A stretch of 64,000 nucleotides of DNA from an uncultured Pseudodesulfovibrio sp. (GCF_963664965.1 NZ_OY761823.1:3552001-3616000), one strand, 5' to 3'; counted from the stretch's first letter, positions 17,586 to 25,660 are shown. Notes: generated by a model from the letters alone, not told the origin. A program made the numbers and translations.

Positions 17586-17852
17586 TTACTGGGCTTTCTG
17601 CACCTTGCTCTGACCGTATTCCGAAATACGGTAGACAGACACAAGCTGCCCTGAATCGTCAAGATACGAGCCGTCTTCATGAATTATTCCGACAGCCTTG
17701 AGTGATTTCAGATGTTCAGCCACCACTTGATCCGAACAATACTTTTCATTTGGATAGTGGCTTTTCACCAGCTCAAAGACTTCGCCTGCGCCGTAGGCCT
17801 GCCCATCGGCATAGGTCTCGGCGACCATGGTCTTCAAAGGTTTTGTGCTCAT
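17586..17852 (-). CDS. small conserved-looking protein, possible winged helix
   Basis: An 88-residue protein I do not recognise. Its helix-rich plan (GAGEVFELVKSHY, then CSDQVVAEHLKSLKAVGIIHED, then a beta pair SYLDDSGQLVSVYRI) looks like a winged-helix fold, so a small DNA-binding or adaptor role is possible. GGAGGAG precedes the ATG. It starts 10 bp after the EamA gene at 17863 ends and is followed by a strong hairpin, so it closes the operon. Codon use matches the neighbours. Confidence 0.6.
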   Translation of the reverse strand: MSTKPLKTMVAETYADGQAYGAGEVFELVKSHYPNEKYCSDQVVAEHLKSLKAVGIIHEDGSYLDDSGQLVSVYRISEYGQSKVQKAQ

Positions 17853-17862
17853 ACTCTCCTCC

Positions 17863-18867
17863 CTAGTCCACGTTCCGCAGACTGGTCATTTCCTTGGGAT
17901 TTCCGACCACCAGAACCATGCCGATGGTAATGCCGAGGGCACCCAAAAGCAGGTTGGCAGTAATATTCACCTCGGTAAAAATGGCGCTGAACAGGATTCC
18001 CCACAGGGAATACGTAATATTGATGGCCATGGCGCGGCTGACTCCGGTCATGTTCATTGCCCGGTACCAGCAAACGTAGGAAGCGGTTCCCACGAATGCC
18101 GCGGCAGGGAACACCCAGCCCACGTCGGAAAACAGGCCGGGACCAAGCAGCGCGTACCCACCGGCGAGCGGCAGAACAACGAACAGGTACACCGTGGACG
18201 ATGTCAGCTGACGCACATTCAGTGCAACGGCGGGATCGAGCAGGTCCATCCCGGATGTTGCGAGTACACCCTCGACACCCCAGCCGAACATGGCGACCAC
18301 GGCAAAGGCGATGCCCATGTAAAATTCGGTACCAAGCGAACCTTCAGGCGGTGCATAGCCAATGACCACACCACCGACAACGCACAGGGCAAGCCCGCAC
18401 CATGCACGCAGGCAGATTTTCTCCTTGAGAAATATCGAAGCAAGAACAGATGCCACTGCCGGATACAGAGAGGTAATTGGCATGACATACGCCGGACCGG
18501 CAAACTTCACGCCCAGCATGTAGGACGACATGGCAATGGGGCCACCGAAAAGGGCTCCGAGAACAACCAGACGGGCGGACTTGCTGCGCAGGGTACGCCC
18601 AAGCTCCTTGAGCCGTCCGGTAAGGCCGTTGAAAACGAGCAGCCACAAGGCAGCGCATGTATCATGCAATGCACCGACCGTCAGTGGAGCGAGGAGCCAA
18701 TACTTCTCGTCCATGAATACGGCGGCGGCAAATGCAAAACTAAGCAGAACACCGTTCATTCCCCAGGTCATGCCTGAAAGCACGGCGAAGACGAGTCCTT
18801 TTTTCGCAAAGGACACGTCCTGATGCAGTTTGAGGTCGTCGACGGTTGTAGCGGTTGCTGAAGTCAT
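17863..18867 (-). CDS. EamA/DMT-family transporter in the BCCT-sulfur operon
   Basis: A 334-residue membrane protein with about ten helices and two EamA-like halves. The first begins KKGLVFAVLSGMTWGMNGVLL and the second starts near residue 185 (YMGIAFAVVAMFGWGVEGVL); the end reads ITIGMVLVVGNPKE. It is distantly related to the EamA protein at 14405 rather than a duplicate. It lies downstream of the degenerate phosphodiesterase-like gene, separated by 117 bp containing a hairpin (18905-18934). In context it probably exports a product or exchanges a metabolite with the BCCT substrate; this is inference. Confidence 0.8.
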   Translation of the reverse strand: MTSATATTVDDLKLHQDVSFAKKGLVFAVLSGMTWGMNGVLLSFAFAAAVFMDEKYWLLAPLTVGALHDTCAALWLLVFNGLTGRLKELGRTLRSKSARLVVLGALFGGPIAMSSYMLGVKFAGPAYVMPITSLYPAVASVLASIFLKEKICLRAWCGLALCVVGGVVIGYAPPEGSLGTEFYMGIAFAVVAMFGWGVEGVLATSGMDLLDPAVALNVRQLTSSTVYLFVVLPLAGGYALLGPGLFSDVGWVFPAAAFVGTASYVCWYRAMNMTGVSRAMAINITYSLWGILFSAIFTEVNITANLLLGALGITIGMVLVVGNPKEMTSLRNVD

Positions 18868-18904
18868 TTCGTGTCAGGTCTCCATTTTTTTCTTGAAGAG
18901 GCAC

Positions 18905-18934
18905 GGGGCCGGCCATGGTAGGATGACCGGCCCC
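18905..18934 (-). other. intercistronic hairpin
   Basis: GGGGCCGG (18905-18912) pairs with CCGGCCCC (18927-18934) with extra inner pairs CAT/ATG. No U-run follows on the minus strand, so it is more likely an RNA processing or stability element within the operon than a full terminator. Confidence 0.45.
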
Positions 18935-18984
18935 GCTGATATATTCCGGGAAAAGCCTCAGCGCTCTCCCCGGCAGGGGATGGC

Positions 18985-19566
18985 TTAAGCGCAGTCGTGC
19001 TTGTCCCAGGGCTCGCGGCTGTCACGCTGCAAGGCGACTTCCATGCGACCGATGGCTTCCTTGAGCTTAGCGATTTCCTTGAGCTTCATGTTGGGATCCT
19101 TGAGTGCCTGGTACAGGACAGCACCCATGCAGTCGGCGGGAACGGCCAGATCAGCGATGTAGCAGATGGTTGCGACGACGTCGGCTGCGACAACTTCGCG
19201 CTCGATGGTGCCGGCCTTCTTGTTGATGCCGAGGCCACCCACGAACAGGCCGCCTTCGGTTGCCAGCACGATCAGGGTGCGACGGTCAGCAGCGTCAGCG
19301 ATCTGAGCCATTGCGGTTTCCAGAGCGTCACCGTCAACGTTGCCCAGCTCGACGACAGCGAAAGCGCCGTCTTCCTCGAAGACCTTGGCAACGCCGTCGG
19401 CAGCCACGGTTGCAGCGCCTTCGATCTTGGCAGCTTCAGCTTCCATGTCGGCAGCATTGAAACCGGCAAAGGTGCAGGTCTTCTTCATGAATTTCTTCAT
19501 TGCGGAACCACCGGCGTTTACATCAGCTTCACCACAAACGATCAGAACTACTTTCTTGTCAGCCAT
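18985..19566 (-). CDS. degenerate phosphodiesterase-like protein of unknown role
   Basis: A 193-residue protein. Residues about 95-160 (TLIVLATEGGLFVGG, then REVVAADVVATICYIADLAVP, ADCMGAVLYQAL) read like the C-terminal part of alkaline-phosphatase-superfamily phosphodiesterases, where the usual text is a GPGI-strand, a VDIAPT helix and GxVLYEAL. The catalytic Thr and the metal-binding Asp/His residues are missing. It therefore looks like a non-catalytic relative of the enzyme encoded at 21331-23211 in the same operon, perhaps a binding or scaffold protein. The C-terminus is polar and ends in DKHDCA. AAGGAG precedes the start. Confidence 0.6.
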   Translation of the reverse strand: MADKKVVLIVCGEADVNAGGSAMKKFMKKTCTFAGFNAADMEAEAAKIEGAATVAADGVAKVFEEDGAFAVVELGNVDGDALETAMAQIADAADRRTLIVLATEGGLFVGGLGINKKAGTIEREVVAADVVATICYIADLAVPADCMGAVLYQALKDPNMKLKEIAKLKEAIGRMEVALQRDSREPWDKHDCA

Positions 19567-19637
19567 TGTTTTTCTCCTTGTAATAGGGGCTCCACGGCCC
19601 CGGGTTAATCTTCTTGTTATTTATCCAGCGAGTCTGT

Positions 19638-20069
19638 TTAGACAGCTTTCATTTCAATGTTGTAATCGACTTCCATGCCCTCTTCGAGGGAGTAGGTCAG
19701 CAGGGAACCGTTGAGCATGTTGTCCTTGACGACTTCAAAGACTTCACGGTCCTTCTCGTCCAGACCGACTTCGATGTTGATCTCGAGTTCGACGTAACGG
19801 GTACGGTTGACTTCGTCCTTGTCCTTGGAAGCGGTTGCGGAACCGGTCAGGGACTTCACTTCAACGTCGTTGCGCTTGAAGGCGTTGACCATGGTGTTGC
19901 AGTAGCAGGACAGGGCAGCCACGCAGAGAATGCGGGAACCCATGGATTCCTGATTGCGCTCCTCCGGAGTAATGGAGGAGAAATCCATGATGATTTCGGG
20001 GACAGCCTTTGCACCGACCTCGAAACGGTCGTGGTTCTCATCCATGCGCTCAAATTTGACAGTTGCCAT
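19638..20069 (-). CDS. OsmC/Ohr-like family protein
   Basis: A 143-residue protein with the OsmC fold pattern: an N-terminal beta region, the central helix SRILCVAALSCYCNTMVNAFKR, then a V-x-V strand (DVEVKSLTGSATA) and a long beta/alpha tail. The central helix has three cysteines (CVAALSCYC); classic Ohr/OsmC peroxidases have one there plus one later, so standard hydroperoxide chemistry is not assured. OsmC-like proteins also occur in sulfur-transfer gene clusters. GAGGGAAG precedes the ATG, 29 bp after the DsrF-like gene ends. Confidence 0.75.
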   Translation of the reverse strand: MATVKFERMDENHDRFEVGAKAVPEIIMDFSSITPEERNQESMGSRILCVAALSCYCNTMVNAFKRNDVEVKSLTGSATASKDKDEVNRTRYVELEINIEVGLDEKDREVFEVVKDNMLNGSLLTYSLEEGMEVDYNIEMKAV

Positions 20070-20098
20070 ATTTCTTCCCTCGTATATTGGTTTTGTTG

Positions 20099-20431
20099 CT
20101 AAAAATAGTTAACAGTTTCGACATCTTCACACAGATCAGCCACATCAGCGGCGTCAACAATCTCCACGCCGTCGATGAGGTTGTCCTCGGACAGGCCGCG
20201 CTTCTCGAGTTCTTCGCGAATGACGAACACTTCGCCGTCTTCCTCGATGAAATCATTGAGCATGGAGGTCTGGTATCCGGGATTGCCGGTCAGGCACCAG
20301 ACTCCTTCTTCGGTGTAGACGATCTTGGCTTCAAAGCCATTTTGGTGGCAGGCCCAAGCGGTACGGATACCGAGGGCGGACAGTTCCACGCCAAGCGGCT
20401 TGGACACGACAAAACAGACTGAATTAATCAT
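20099..20431 (-). CDS. DsrF/TusC-like sulfur-relay protein
   Basis: A 110-residue protein of the DsrE/DsrF fold. It begins with the family strand NSVCFVVSKPLGVELSALGI, followed by a helix and strand (FEAKIVYTEEGVWCLTG). In TusBCD/DsrEFH complexes this subunit is structural and partners the Cys-bearing DsrE subunit. Here it forms a compact trio with the DsrE-like (12 bp upstream) and DsrH-like genes. GGGGGAG precedes the start. The order H-E-F differs from the common E-F-H order. Confidence 0.7.
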   Translation of the reverse strand: MINSVCFVVSKPLGVELSALGIRTAWACHQNGFEAKIVYTEEGVWCLTGNPGYQTSMLNDFIEEDGEVFVIREELEKRGLSEDNLIDGVEIVDAADVADLCEDVETVNYF

Positions 20432-20443
20432 CGTGCTCCCCCT

Positions 20444-20845
20444 TTAGTGACCGATGGACAGAAGAACGTCCGCAGTCATGAGATATTTGGTAAAGGTTCC
20501 GCCGACGTCGCCCCACTTGACGCCTTCGACGTATTCCCTGGACTCGATACCGCGAGCATGCTCGTTGGTATGGCAGGTGGAAACATCAGCACCGGCGGCG
20601 CAGATTTTCCCGATACGTTCAAAGTTCTTGGTGGGTTCGATGTGATCGAGAAGGCGCGGTGCGATGTGCAGGTCGTCACCTTCGATGGGAATTTCCTTTT
20701 TGGAAAGATTCACGGCGTTTCCGTACAGATAGATCTGGACTTTGTGACCCTTGTCGATCGCGGCCTCGGAGAGACGGGTTGCGAATTCTGCATCCTCGTT
20801 CTCGGCAGAGCCGGACAGGAGCATGATGGTGAGTGTCTTTGACAT
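20444..20845 (-). CDS. DsrE/TusD-like sulfur-transfer protein
   Basis: A 133-residue protein with the DsrE-like fold: strand LTIMLLSGSAENEDAEFATRL, then KVQIYLYGNAV, a helix, and the loop ICAAGADVSTCHTNEHARG. The cysteine of STCH (near residue 94) is placed where DsrE/TusD carries its persulfide-accepting Cys, with another Cys (ICAAG) ten residues before. It ends with strand ADVLLSIGH. AAGGAGAG precedes the ATG. It is the probable sulfane-sulfur carrier of the operon; whether it receives sulfur from a substrate, a desulfurase or DsrC is not shown. Confidence 0.72.
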   Translation of the reverse strand: MSKTLTIMLLSGSAENEDAEFATRLSEAAIDKGHKVQIYLYGNAVNLSKKEIPIEGDDLHIAPRLLDHIEPTKNFERIGKICAAGADVSTCHTNEHARGIESREYVEGVKWGDVGGTFTKYLMTADVLLSIGH

Positions 20846-20857
20846 ACTTCTCTCTCC

Positions 20858-21139
20858 TTAAAGCGAAACGACTTTTTCATCGCTGCCGAGCAGCAGGTCC
20901 ACGACTTCGCCGTAGTCCACAGTCTCGCAGTTGTCGCTGAGTTCGATGTTGCGGGCATCCACGGCATCTTTCAGCGCGTAGACGTCTTCCACATCCAGGT
21001 CTTCAAGTTTTTCTTCCCAGTAAGCGGTACCGAACGTTACGGCATCGCCGACCAGGAGCAGGGCCTTGTCCTCGTCGCCGCCGATAAGAGCGATTCGATC
21101 AAGAATTCCCTCTTCCGGCTTGTTCACGAAAAAGAGCAT
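20858..21139 (-). CDS. DsrH/TusB-like sulfur-relay protein
   Basis: A 93-residue protein. The opening MLFFVNKPEEGILDRIALI and the strand DKALLLVGDAVTFGT match the DsrH/TusB subunit of sulfur-relay heterohexamers, followed by VYALKDAVDARNI. I begin at ATG 21139, which has GGAG at about 9 bp; the open frame continues to 21193 but adds polar residues foreign to the family. It is the first of the DsrH-E-F trio, 12 bp before the DsrE-like gene, and lies 191 bp after the phosphodiesterase gene, a gap with a GGCTGGA...TCCAGCC hairpin. Confidence 0.68.
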   Translation of the reverse strand: MLFFVNKPEEGILDRIALIGGDEDKALLLVGDAVTFGTAYWEEKLEDLDVEDVYALKDAVDARNIELSDNCETVDYGEVVDLLLGSDEKVVSL

Positions 21140-21330
21140 ATATGCGTCTCCATTCGTTTCTCCCTGCGCTGCCCTGTCGCCGCGGGCCTGCATGGGATGG
21201 GTTGATGTCAGGCGACTTCACTCGTGGTCCGGGGCCGCCAAACGGGCCGAAGTTCCGATGACGAAGCCCCGAATCGGCAGGGCGGCTGGAGGAAGGTCCA
21301 GCCACCCCGCCTTTCGGAGTGAGTGTTGGT

Positions 21331-23211
21331 TTATTTGTCGTGATCTTCGAAGATCTGGTAGCAGATCGCACCTTCGGTATCTGCCGGCAGCGGGTTGCCC
21401 GTTGCGTGGCAGAAGGTGGGCACGACGTCGGCCAGCCAGCGCGGACGATCGTAAACGTAGCCCTGCTTGACGCCGGGACCACGCCACATCATGACGTTCT
21501 TCAGGGAACCGCATCCGGATTCACCGGTGGGGAAGCCGTAGCCGTGTTCAGCCATGTACTCGGGCTTGAGCACGTACACGACGTCACCAGCCTGAGCACC
21601 ACCCATACCGAAGACCTTGGCGTCTTCTTTCGGGAGTGCGCACATAACAGGACGTTCGCCGGTGTCGGGGTGCTTGTAGTCGAGCAGAGCGTCGATGATC
21701 TCGCCGCGAACCTTCTCGTAATCCTCGTCCTCGACGATGCCGCCGGGGTACTTGGACTTCAGGTTGACGTAGACGAACATGTAGCGCTGGGGGACAGCCT
21801 TGGACTTCTCGGGAATCAGCTCGTAGTTGAAGCCTTCGGATTCGTCGAAGAAGTTGCCTTCGCCTTCGCGGGCTTCGTAGGCGGTCAGACCGGCCTGCTT
21901 CAGTGCGTCAGCGGTGTTGAGGATCGGGCCGATCGGAGTTGCGCCGTGGTCGGAAATCAGGCAGGTCAGTGCGTCCTCGGGCAGGAGGTCCATCATGATA
22001 CCGAGGAACTTGTCCTCGATCTGGTAGATGCGGCGCTCCAGATCGTAACCAAGCTCACGCACTTCCGGATCGTCGCTGTCCATCTTGTCGAGGAAGCCAT
22101 GGTAGAACCAGTCGATCAGGTGAGTGTGCATGTAGATGAGGTCCCAATCCGGGTTGTCCTTCATCAGAGTGGTGATGATCTCGGTGTTCCACTGGGAGTG
22201 GAAGTCTGCCATCTCGATCAGGGTGTCGTTGTCGATAATGCCGTTGGCGTGACCGACAAAACCCATGTCGTTGGCCAGAATGGCCTTGGTGAAATCAACG
22301 TTCTTGAGGGCGTCGGCCGGAGCGCAGTAGCCCTGAGTGCCGTTGATGCCGGAGATGTAGAGCTTGAAATCTTCTGCATCGTCGGAGAGTTCCATCAGCT
22401 TGCAGCGGAAGTAACCCTTTTCGATGCGACCATCGGATTCGATGGGGAAATCGGCTTCGATGACGTCGGACCATTCACGGACCTTGATGGTGAAGAAAGC
22501 CTTGGAGTAATCCTTTTCCGGGCACAGAGCGAATACGTCGTATCCGTCTTCGCCTTCCCAGGTCAGGCCGTACCAGGTCTGCGGCTTGAGGGGATCCATG
22601 GCGTGGCCGAATTCCATGGGAATGACCATTTCCAGCGGCTCGTTGTCTTCAATTTCCTCGGTCAGGCCTTCCCAGCCGTCAGCTTCTTCGAAGCGGGCCT
22701 GAACGCCGATGGGGTAGTAATCGGTTGCAACACAGGACTCGGCGCAGAGCCATTCCTTGTGTTCGTAACCTTCGATCTGCCAGCGGTGCTCGGCAGCGGA
22801 GAGGCCTTCACCCTGAACCATGATGCCGTTCTTCAGCTTGGAAGGCCAGGAGGTCGGGTAGTTGGTGACGATGCACTTCTTGCCTTCCTTGTCCCACCTG
22901 TCCCAGATGGTCTCAGCGGTCAGCATGTCGGAACCAAAGGCCTGCACGCACTTGGAAAAGTGCAGGGATTCGCCCTCATTGTAGTAGTAGTAGTCCTCAA
23001 CACCATGGGTGCGCGGGAAAGCGCCGGTGCAGATAGTAGCCCAGGAAGGCGGGGTGACGGTGGGCATATTGTAGCCCTCAGTCATGTAGGAACCCTGAGC
23101 CTTGAACTTTGCGAAGTTTGGCAGTGCACCCTCTTCAATCAGCGCTTCAAGACGCTTGGGGATGGCGCAGTCAAATCCGAGCAACGCAACTCTTTTCGTT
23201 TCGTTAGCCAT
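21331..23211 (-). CDS. cytoplasmic type I phosphodiesterase / nucleotide pyrophosphatase family hydrolase
   Basis: A 626-residue enzyme of the alkaline phosphatase superfamily (PF01663 type). Residues 8-14 (VALLGFD) give the first metal Asp, PTVTPPSWATICTG (about 50-63) holds the nucleophilic Thr, HTHLIDWFYHGF the later metal ligands, and LISDHGA the Asp-His pair. Where relatives have a GTHR-type metal His near the C-terminus this protein reads TGESGCGSLKN, an oddity. There is no signal peptide, so it acts inside the cell. ATG 23211 has AAGGAG at 7 bp; the longer frame to 23277 lacks one. It sits between a BCCT transporter and DsrH/E/F genes, suggesting hydrolysis of an imported phospho- or sulfo-ester. 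Such enzymes act on phosphodiesters, phosphonates or sulfate esters; the substrate is unknown. Confidence 0.8.
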   Translation of the reverse strand: MANETKRVALLGFDCAIPKRLEALIEEGALPNFAKFKAQGSYMTEGYNMPTVTPPSWATICTGAFPRTHGVEDYYYYNEGESLHFSKCVQAFGSDMLTAETIWDRWDKEGKKCIVTNYPTSWPSKLKNGIMVQGEGLSAAEHRWQIEGYEHKEWLCAESCVATDYYPIGVQARFEEADGWEGLTEEIEDNEPLEMVIPMEFGHAMDPLKPQTWYGLTWEGEDGYDVFALCPEKDYSKAFFTIKVREWSDVIEADFPIESDGRIEKGYFRCKLMELSDDAEDFKLYISGINGTQGYCAPADALKNVDFTKAILANDMGFVGHANGIIDNDTLIEMADFHSQWNTEIITTLMKDNPDWDLIYMHTHLIDWFYHGFLDKMDSDDPEVRELGYDLERRIYQIEDKFLGIMMDLLPEDALTCLISDHGATPIGPILNTADALKQAGLTAYEAREGEGNFFDESEGFNYELIPEKSKAVPQRYMFVYVNLKSKYPGGIVEDEDYEKVRGEIIDALLDYKHPDTGERPVMCALPKEDAKVFGMGGAQAGDVVYVLKPEYMAEHGYGFPTGESGCGSLKNVMMWRGPGVKQGYVYDRPRWLADVVPTFCHATGNPLPADTEGAICYQIFEDHDK

Positions 23212-23261
23212 GATTTTCTCCTTAGATTTCAACAACTTATTATTTACATTACGCGCAAGGA

Positions 23262-23307
23262 AAGACCCCGGAGGCACAAGCCTTTTTTTCCGGATGGCCG
23301 GGGTCTT
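23262..23307 (-). other. intercistronic hairpin between transporter and phosphodiesterase genes
   Basis: AAGACCCCGG (23262-23271) pairs perfectly with CCGGGGTCTT (23298-23307). On the minus strand only TTTCC follows, so partial termination or mRNA protection after the transporter gene is likely rather than a full stop. Confidence 0.55.
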
Positions 23308-23333
23308 CCCGATGTGTCAAAACGCGATGCTGT

Positions 23334-24890
23334 CTATTTACCGTTGGGTTTGCAGTACTTGACCAGGGCGTCATCTTCCTTGGTCATCTTGAACCACGCC
23401 GCTACGGCGAATGCGATGGGGATCAGCATGAGTGCGCCGGAGAAGTTCGCGAAGATGCGAACGGGTCCGAGACCACCCATGGTGATCGCTGCCAGGGCCA
23501 GACCGGCCTGAATGATTGCCCAGTAGAAACGATGGCCGCGAGTCGGCTCGTGACCGGGAACCAGCTTCGTGGTGGCTGCACAGGAAATGACGTACGCGCA
23601 GGAGTCAACCGAGGTTGCCAGGAAGATGGTGGAGAACACGCAGTAACCGATGAGTACGATGTAGCCCATGGGCAGGCTGTTCAGGGTTGCCACAAGAGCG
23701 GCAGGGCCACCGCTTGCCTTGAGGATGCCGACTGCGTCGACGAGGCCGTTGAGCTGGGCGTACATGGTGCAGCCGCCGAAGACAGCGTGGATCATGTAGG
23801 AACCGGCGATACCACCGGCGAGGCCCATGCCGACGACGTTACGAACAGAACGACCGCGAGAGATGCGGGCGATGAACAGGCCCATGAACGGACCGTAAGA
23901 GGCCATCCACAGAGCATAGAAGATCGTCCAATCCTGCGGGAAAGTGCCGTCGGTGTAAGGATCAGTCCAGAAGACCATATCCCAGAAGTTACCCAGCATG
24001 TGACCGAAGGAACTCGTGAAGTTGTCCATGATAAAGACAGTGGGACCAGCCACGAAACAGAAGAACACCATGGCAAGTGCGATACACACGTTGGTATCGG
24101 ACAGGATCTTGATGCCCTTCTTCAGGCCGAGGGAAACCGAAACTGTGAAGATCACGGCGGAAACGCCGAGAACGATCAGTTCGAGAGTGAAGCTCGGTTC
24201 GATGCCGAGAACGGCACCCAGAGCGTGGTTGACGATGGGCACGGACACGCCCATGACGGCTGCGTTCGAAAACATGAGACCGATAATGAAGAAGATCTCG
24301 ATGCCCTTGCCGATGCCGCCGTTGACTTTTTCGCCGAGAACCGGTTCAGCGGTTGTGCTGATACGCAGAACAGGTTTCTTGCGCTTGTAGTACATGTAAC
24401 AGATGGGCAGTGCGGTAACCACGTACCACGGCCAAGTCACCGGACCCCAGTGCAACAGGACATAAGACATGGCCCACTCGAACGACTGACGGCTCAGCGG
24501 CTCAGCGAACTGGGGCGGGTATGCCAGGTTGAACAGGGGTTCGACGATGGACCAGAACATGACTGCACCGGCCACACCGGAACAGAACATCATGGCGATC
24601 CATGAATAGTTGTTGAACTCGGGCTTCTCGTCTTCTTCGCCGAATTTGATCTCGCCATATCGAGAAAACAGGAAGAAGGCGCAAAGGAACATCATACCTA
24701 CAGTCACCCACAGATACAGGGTTCCTGTCGTCTGAGCAAAAGCTGTATAGACAGTCTTGAGAACTTTTTCACTTGCCTCGGTGAAAAGGATTGAACACGC
24801 AATAATGGCGATCAGCACCAATGTTGCGGGAATAAGGATTTTTTTATCAGGACGAAGGTCTGCACCTTCACTGTTACCACTTGTAGCCAT
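23334..24890 (-). CDS. BCCT-family transporter (betaine/carnitine/choline type)
   Basis: A 518-residue inner-membrane carrier with about twelve helices. BCCT hallmarks include GVAGAVMFWSIVEP, AMSYVLLHWGP and WTIFYALWMASYGPFMGLF followed by IARISRGRSVR. In betaine carriers the central box reads FYWAWWISWSPF; here FYALWMASYGPF keeps only one of three substrate-stacking Trp residues, so the ligand is probably not plain glycine betaine. ATG 24890 follows GGGAGG; the frame is open to 25013 but with an unlikely basic extension. A sigma-54 promoter (25059-25073) and two activator sites lie upstream. It is the first gene of the sulfur-relay operon and should import its substrate. Confidence 0.87.
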   Translation of the reverse strand: MATSGNSEGADLRPDKKILIPATLVLIAIIACSILFTEASEKVLKTVYTAFAQTTGTLYLWVTVGMMFLCAFFLFSRYGEIKFGEEDEKPEFNNYSWIAMMFCSGVAGAVMFWSIVEPLFNLAYPPQFAEPLSRQSFEWAMSYVLLHWGPVTWPWYVVTALPICYMYYKRKKPVLRISTTAEPVLGEKVNGGIGKGIEIFFIIGLMFSNAAVMGVSVPIVNHALGAVLGIEPSFTLELIVLGVSAVIFTVSVSLGLKKGIKILSDTNVCIALAMVFFCFVAGPTVFIMDNFTSSFGHMLGNFWDMVFWTDPYTDGTFPQDWTIFYALWMASYGPFMGLFIARISRGRSVRNVVGMGLAGGIAGSYMIHAVFGGCTMYAQLNGLVDAVGILKASGGPAALVATLNSLPMGYIVLIGYCVFSTIFLATSVDSCAYVISCAATTKLVPGHEPTRGHRFYWAIIQAGLALAAITMGGLGPVRIFANFSGALMLIPIAFAVAAWFKMTKEDDALVKYCKPNGK

Positions 24891-25058
24891 ACTTCCTCCC
24901 AAGGTGAGTACGCTTGCAGTTCTCCGATGCGGTAAAACCGCGCCGATAGTTAATGCATTTTGTTGATTGTACTTACTCGGACGCCACCGGCCAATTCGGT
25001 GACCTTCCCCCATGCATGAAAATCATGCGTTGTGCGCTGCAGTCGCGGACACCCCTGA

Positions 25059-25073
25059 GCAAGATGCAGGCCA
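25059..25073 (-). promoter_or_regulatory. sigma-54 promoter (-24/-12) of the BCCT operon
   Basis: Minus-strand TGGCCTGCATCTTGC fits TGGC-N-N-G-N4-TTGC with the required GG-N10-GC spacing. It lies about 170 bp upstream of the BCCT start codon, and two activator palindromes lie 83-165 bp further upstream. Confidence 0.75.
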
Positions 25074-25155
25074 AACTGTTTGAAACAGCGAAAACCCCCC
25101 GCCCTGCTTGTGAAAAGCAGAACAATAGCCAAACAGGGCTCATTCTCCCAAAACA

Positions 25156-25238
25156 GCGACATAACTGTCGCACCCGACCGCAAAACGGCAAAAGACACCG
25201 TGGGCCGAGGCTTCTTGCGGCAGCGACACTATTGTCGC
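25156..25238. promoter_or_regulatory. two perfect activator-site palindromes upstream of the BCCT promoter
   Basis: GCGACA-TAAC-TGTCGC (25156-25171) and GCGACA-CTAT-TGTCGC (25223-25238) are identical in both half-sites, with centres 67 bp apart. They match the sites around the sigma-54 activator gene (15821, 15891, 15911, 17452). Confidence 0.75.
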
Positions 25239-25660
25239 AAACACGAAACGACTGTCTTCTTTTTTCTGCTCGCCACCGCTGACCTTGAAACGAAAAATAT
25301 CATGAAACCACTTATCCTCCAGAAAAGCCCACACAAAGCCATCAAACGCCCTTGGGAATAAAACATATGTTTATAGTAATAGGAGAGACATCAAGGGCGG
25401 CGTTCTTTTGAGAGATATCTCACATGGAGTCAAGGTATTTCCCGGCTCAAGTCTACATATAAAAAACAGGTTCGGCCAACCTCCAAAGCCTTCTCCGCCC
25501 CATTCCAAGTGAAGACATTCACAGTCCCTCGCATAACCACCTGTCATCGCGCACAAAACAATCAAGACATGCCTTTTCACAACCCGACTCCCAATAAAAT
25601 CTCCCCCTCAAAAAGCATTCTCTCTTGCCCTCCCCCGCGGCTTGCGCTAACAATATTCGC
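25239..25660. other. gene-free stretch upstream of the cobalamin riboswitch
   Basis: About 420 bp between the activator sites and the riboswitch. It has AT-rich patches that may include the riboswitch promoter (around 25355-25380, AACATATGTTTATAGTAAT), but no frame here shows family features and I see no repeat. Confidence 0.4.

Noticed and set aside
21319-23511. 730-codon plus-strand open frame
   Set aside because: Antisense shadow of the phosphodiesterase gene; low-complexity composition typical of mirrored codons.
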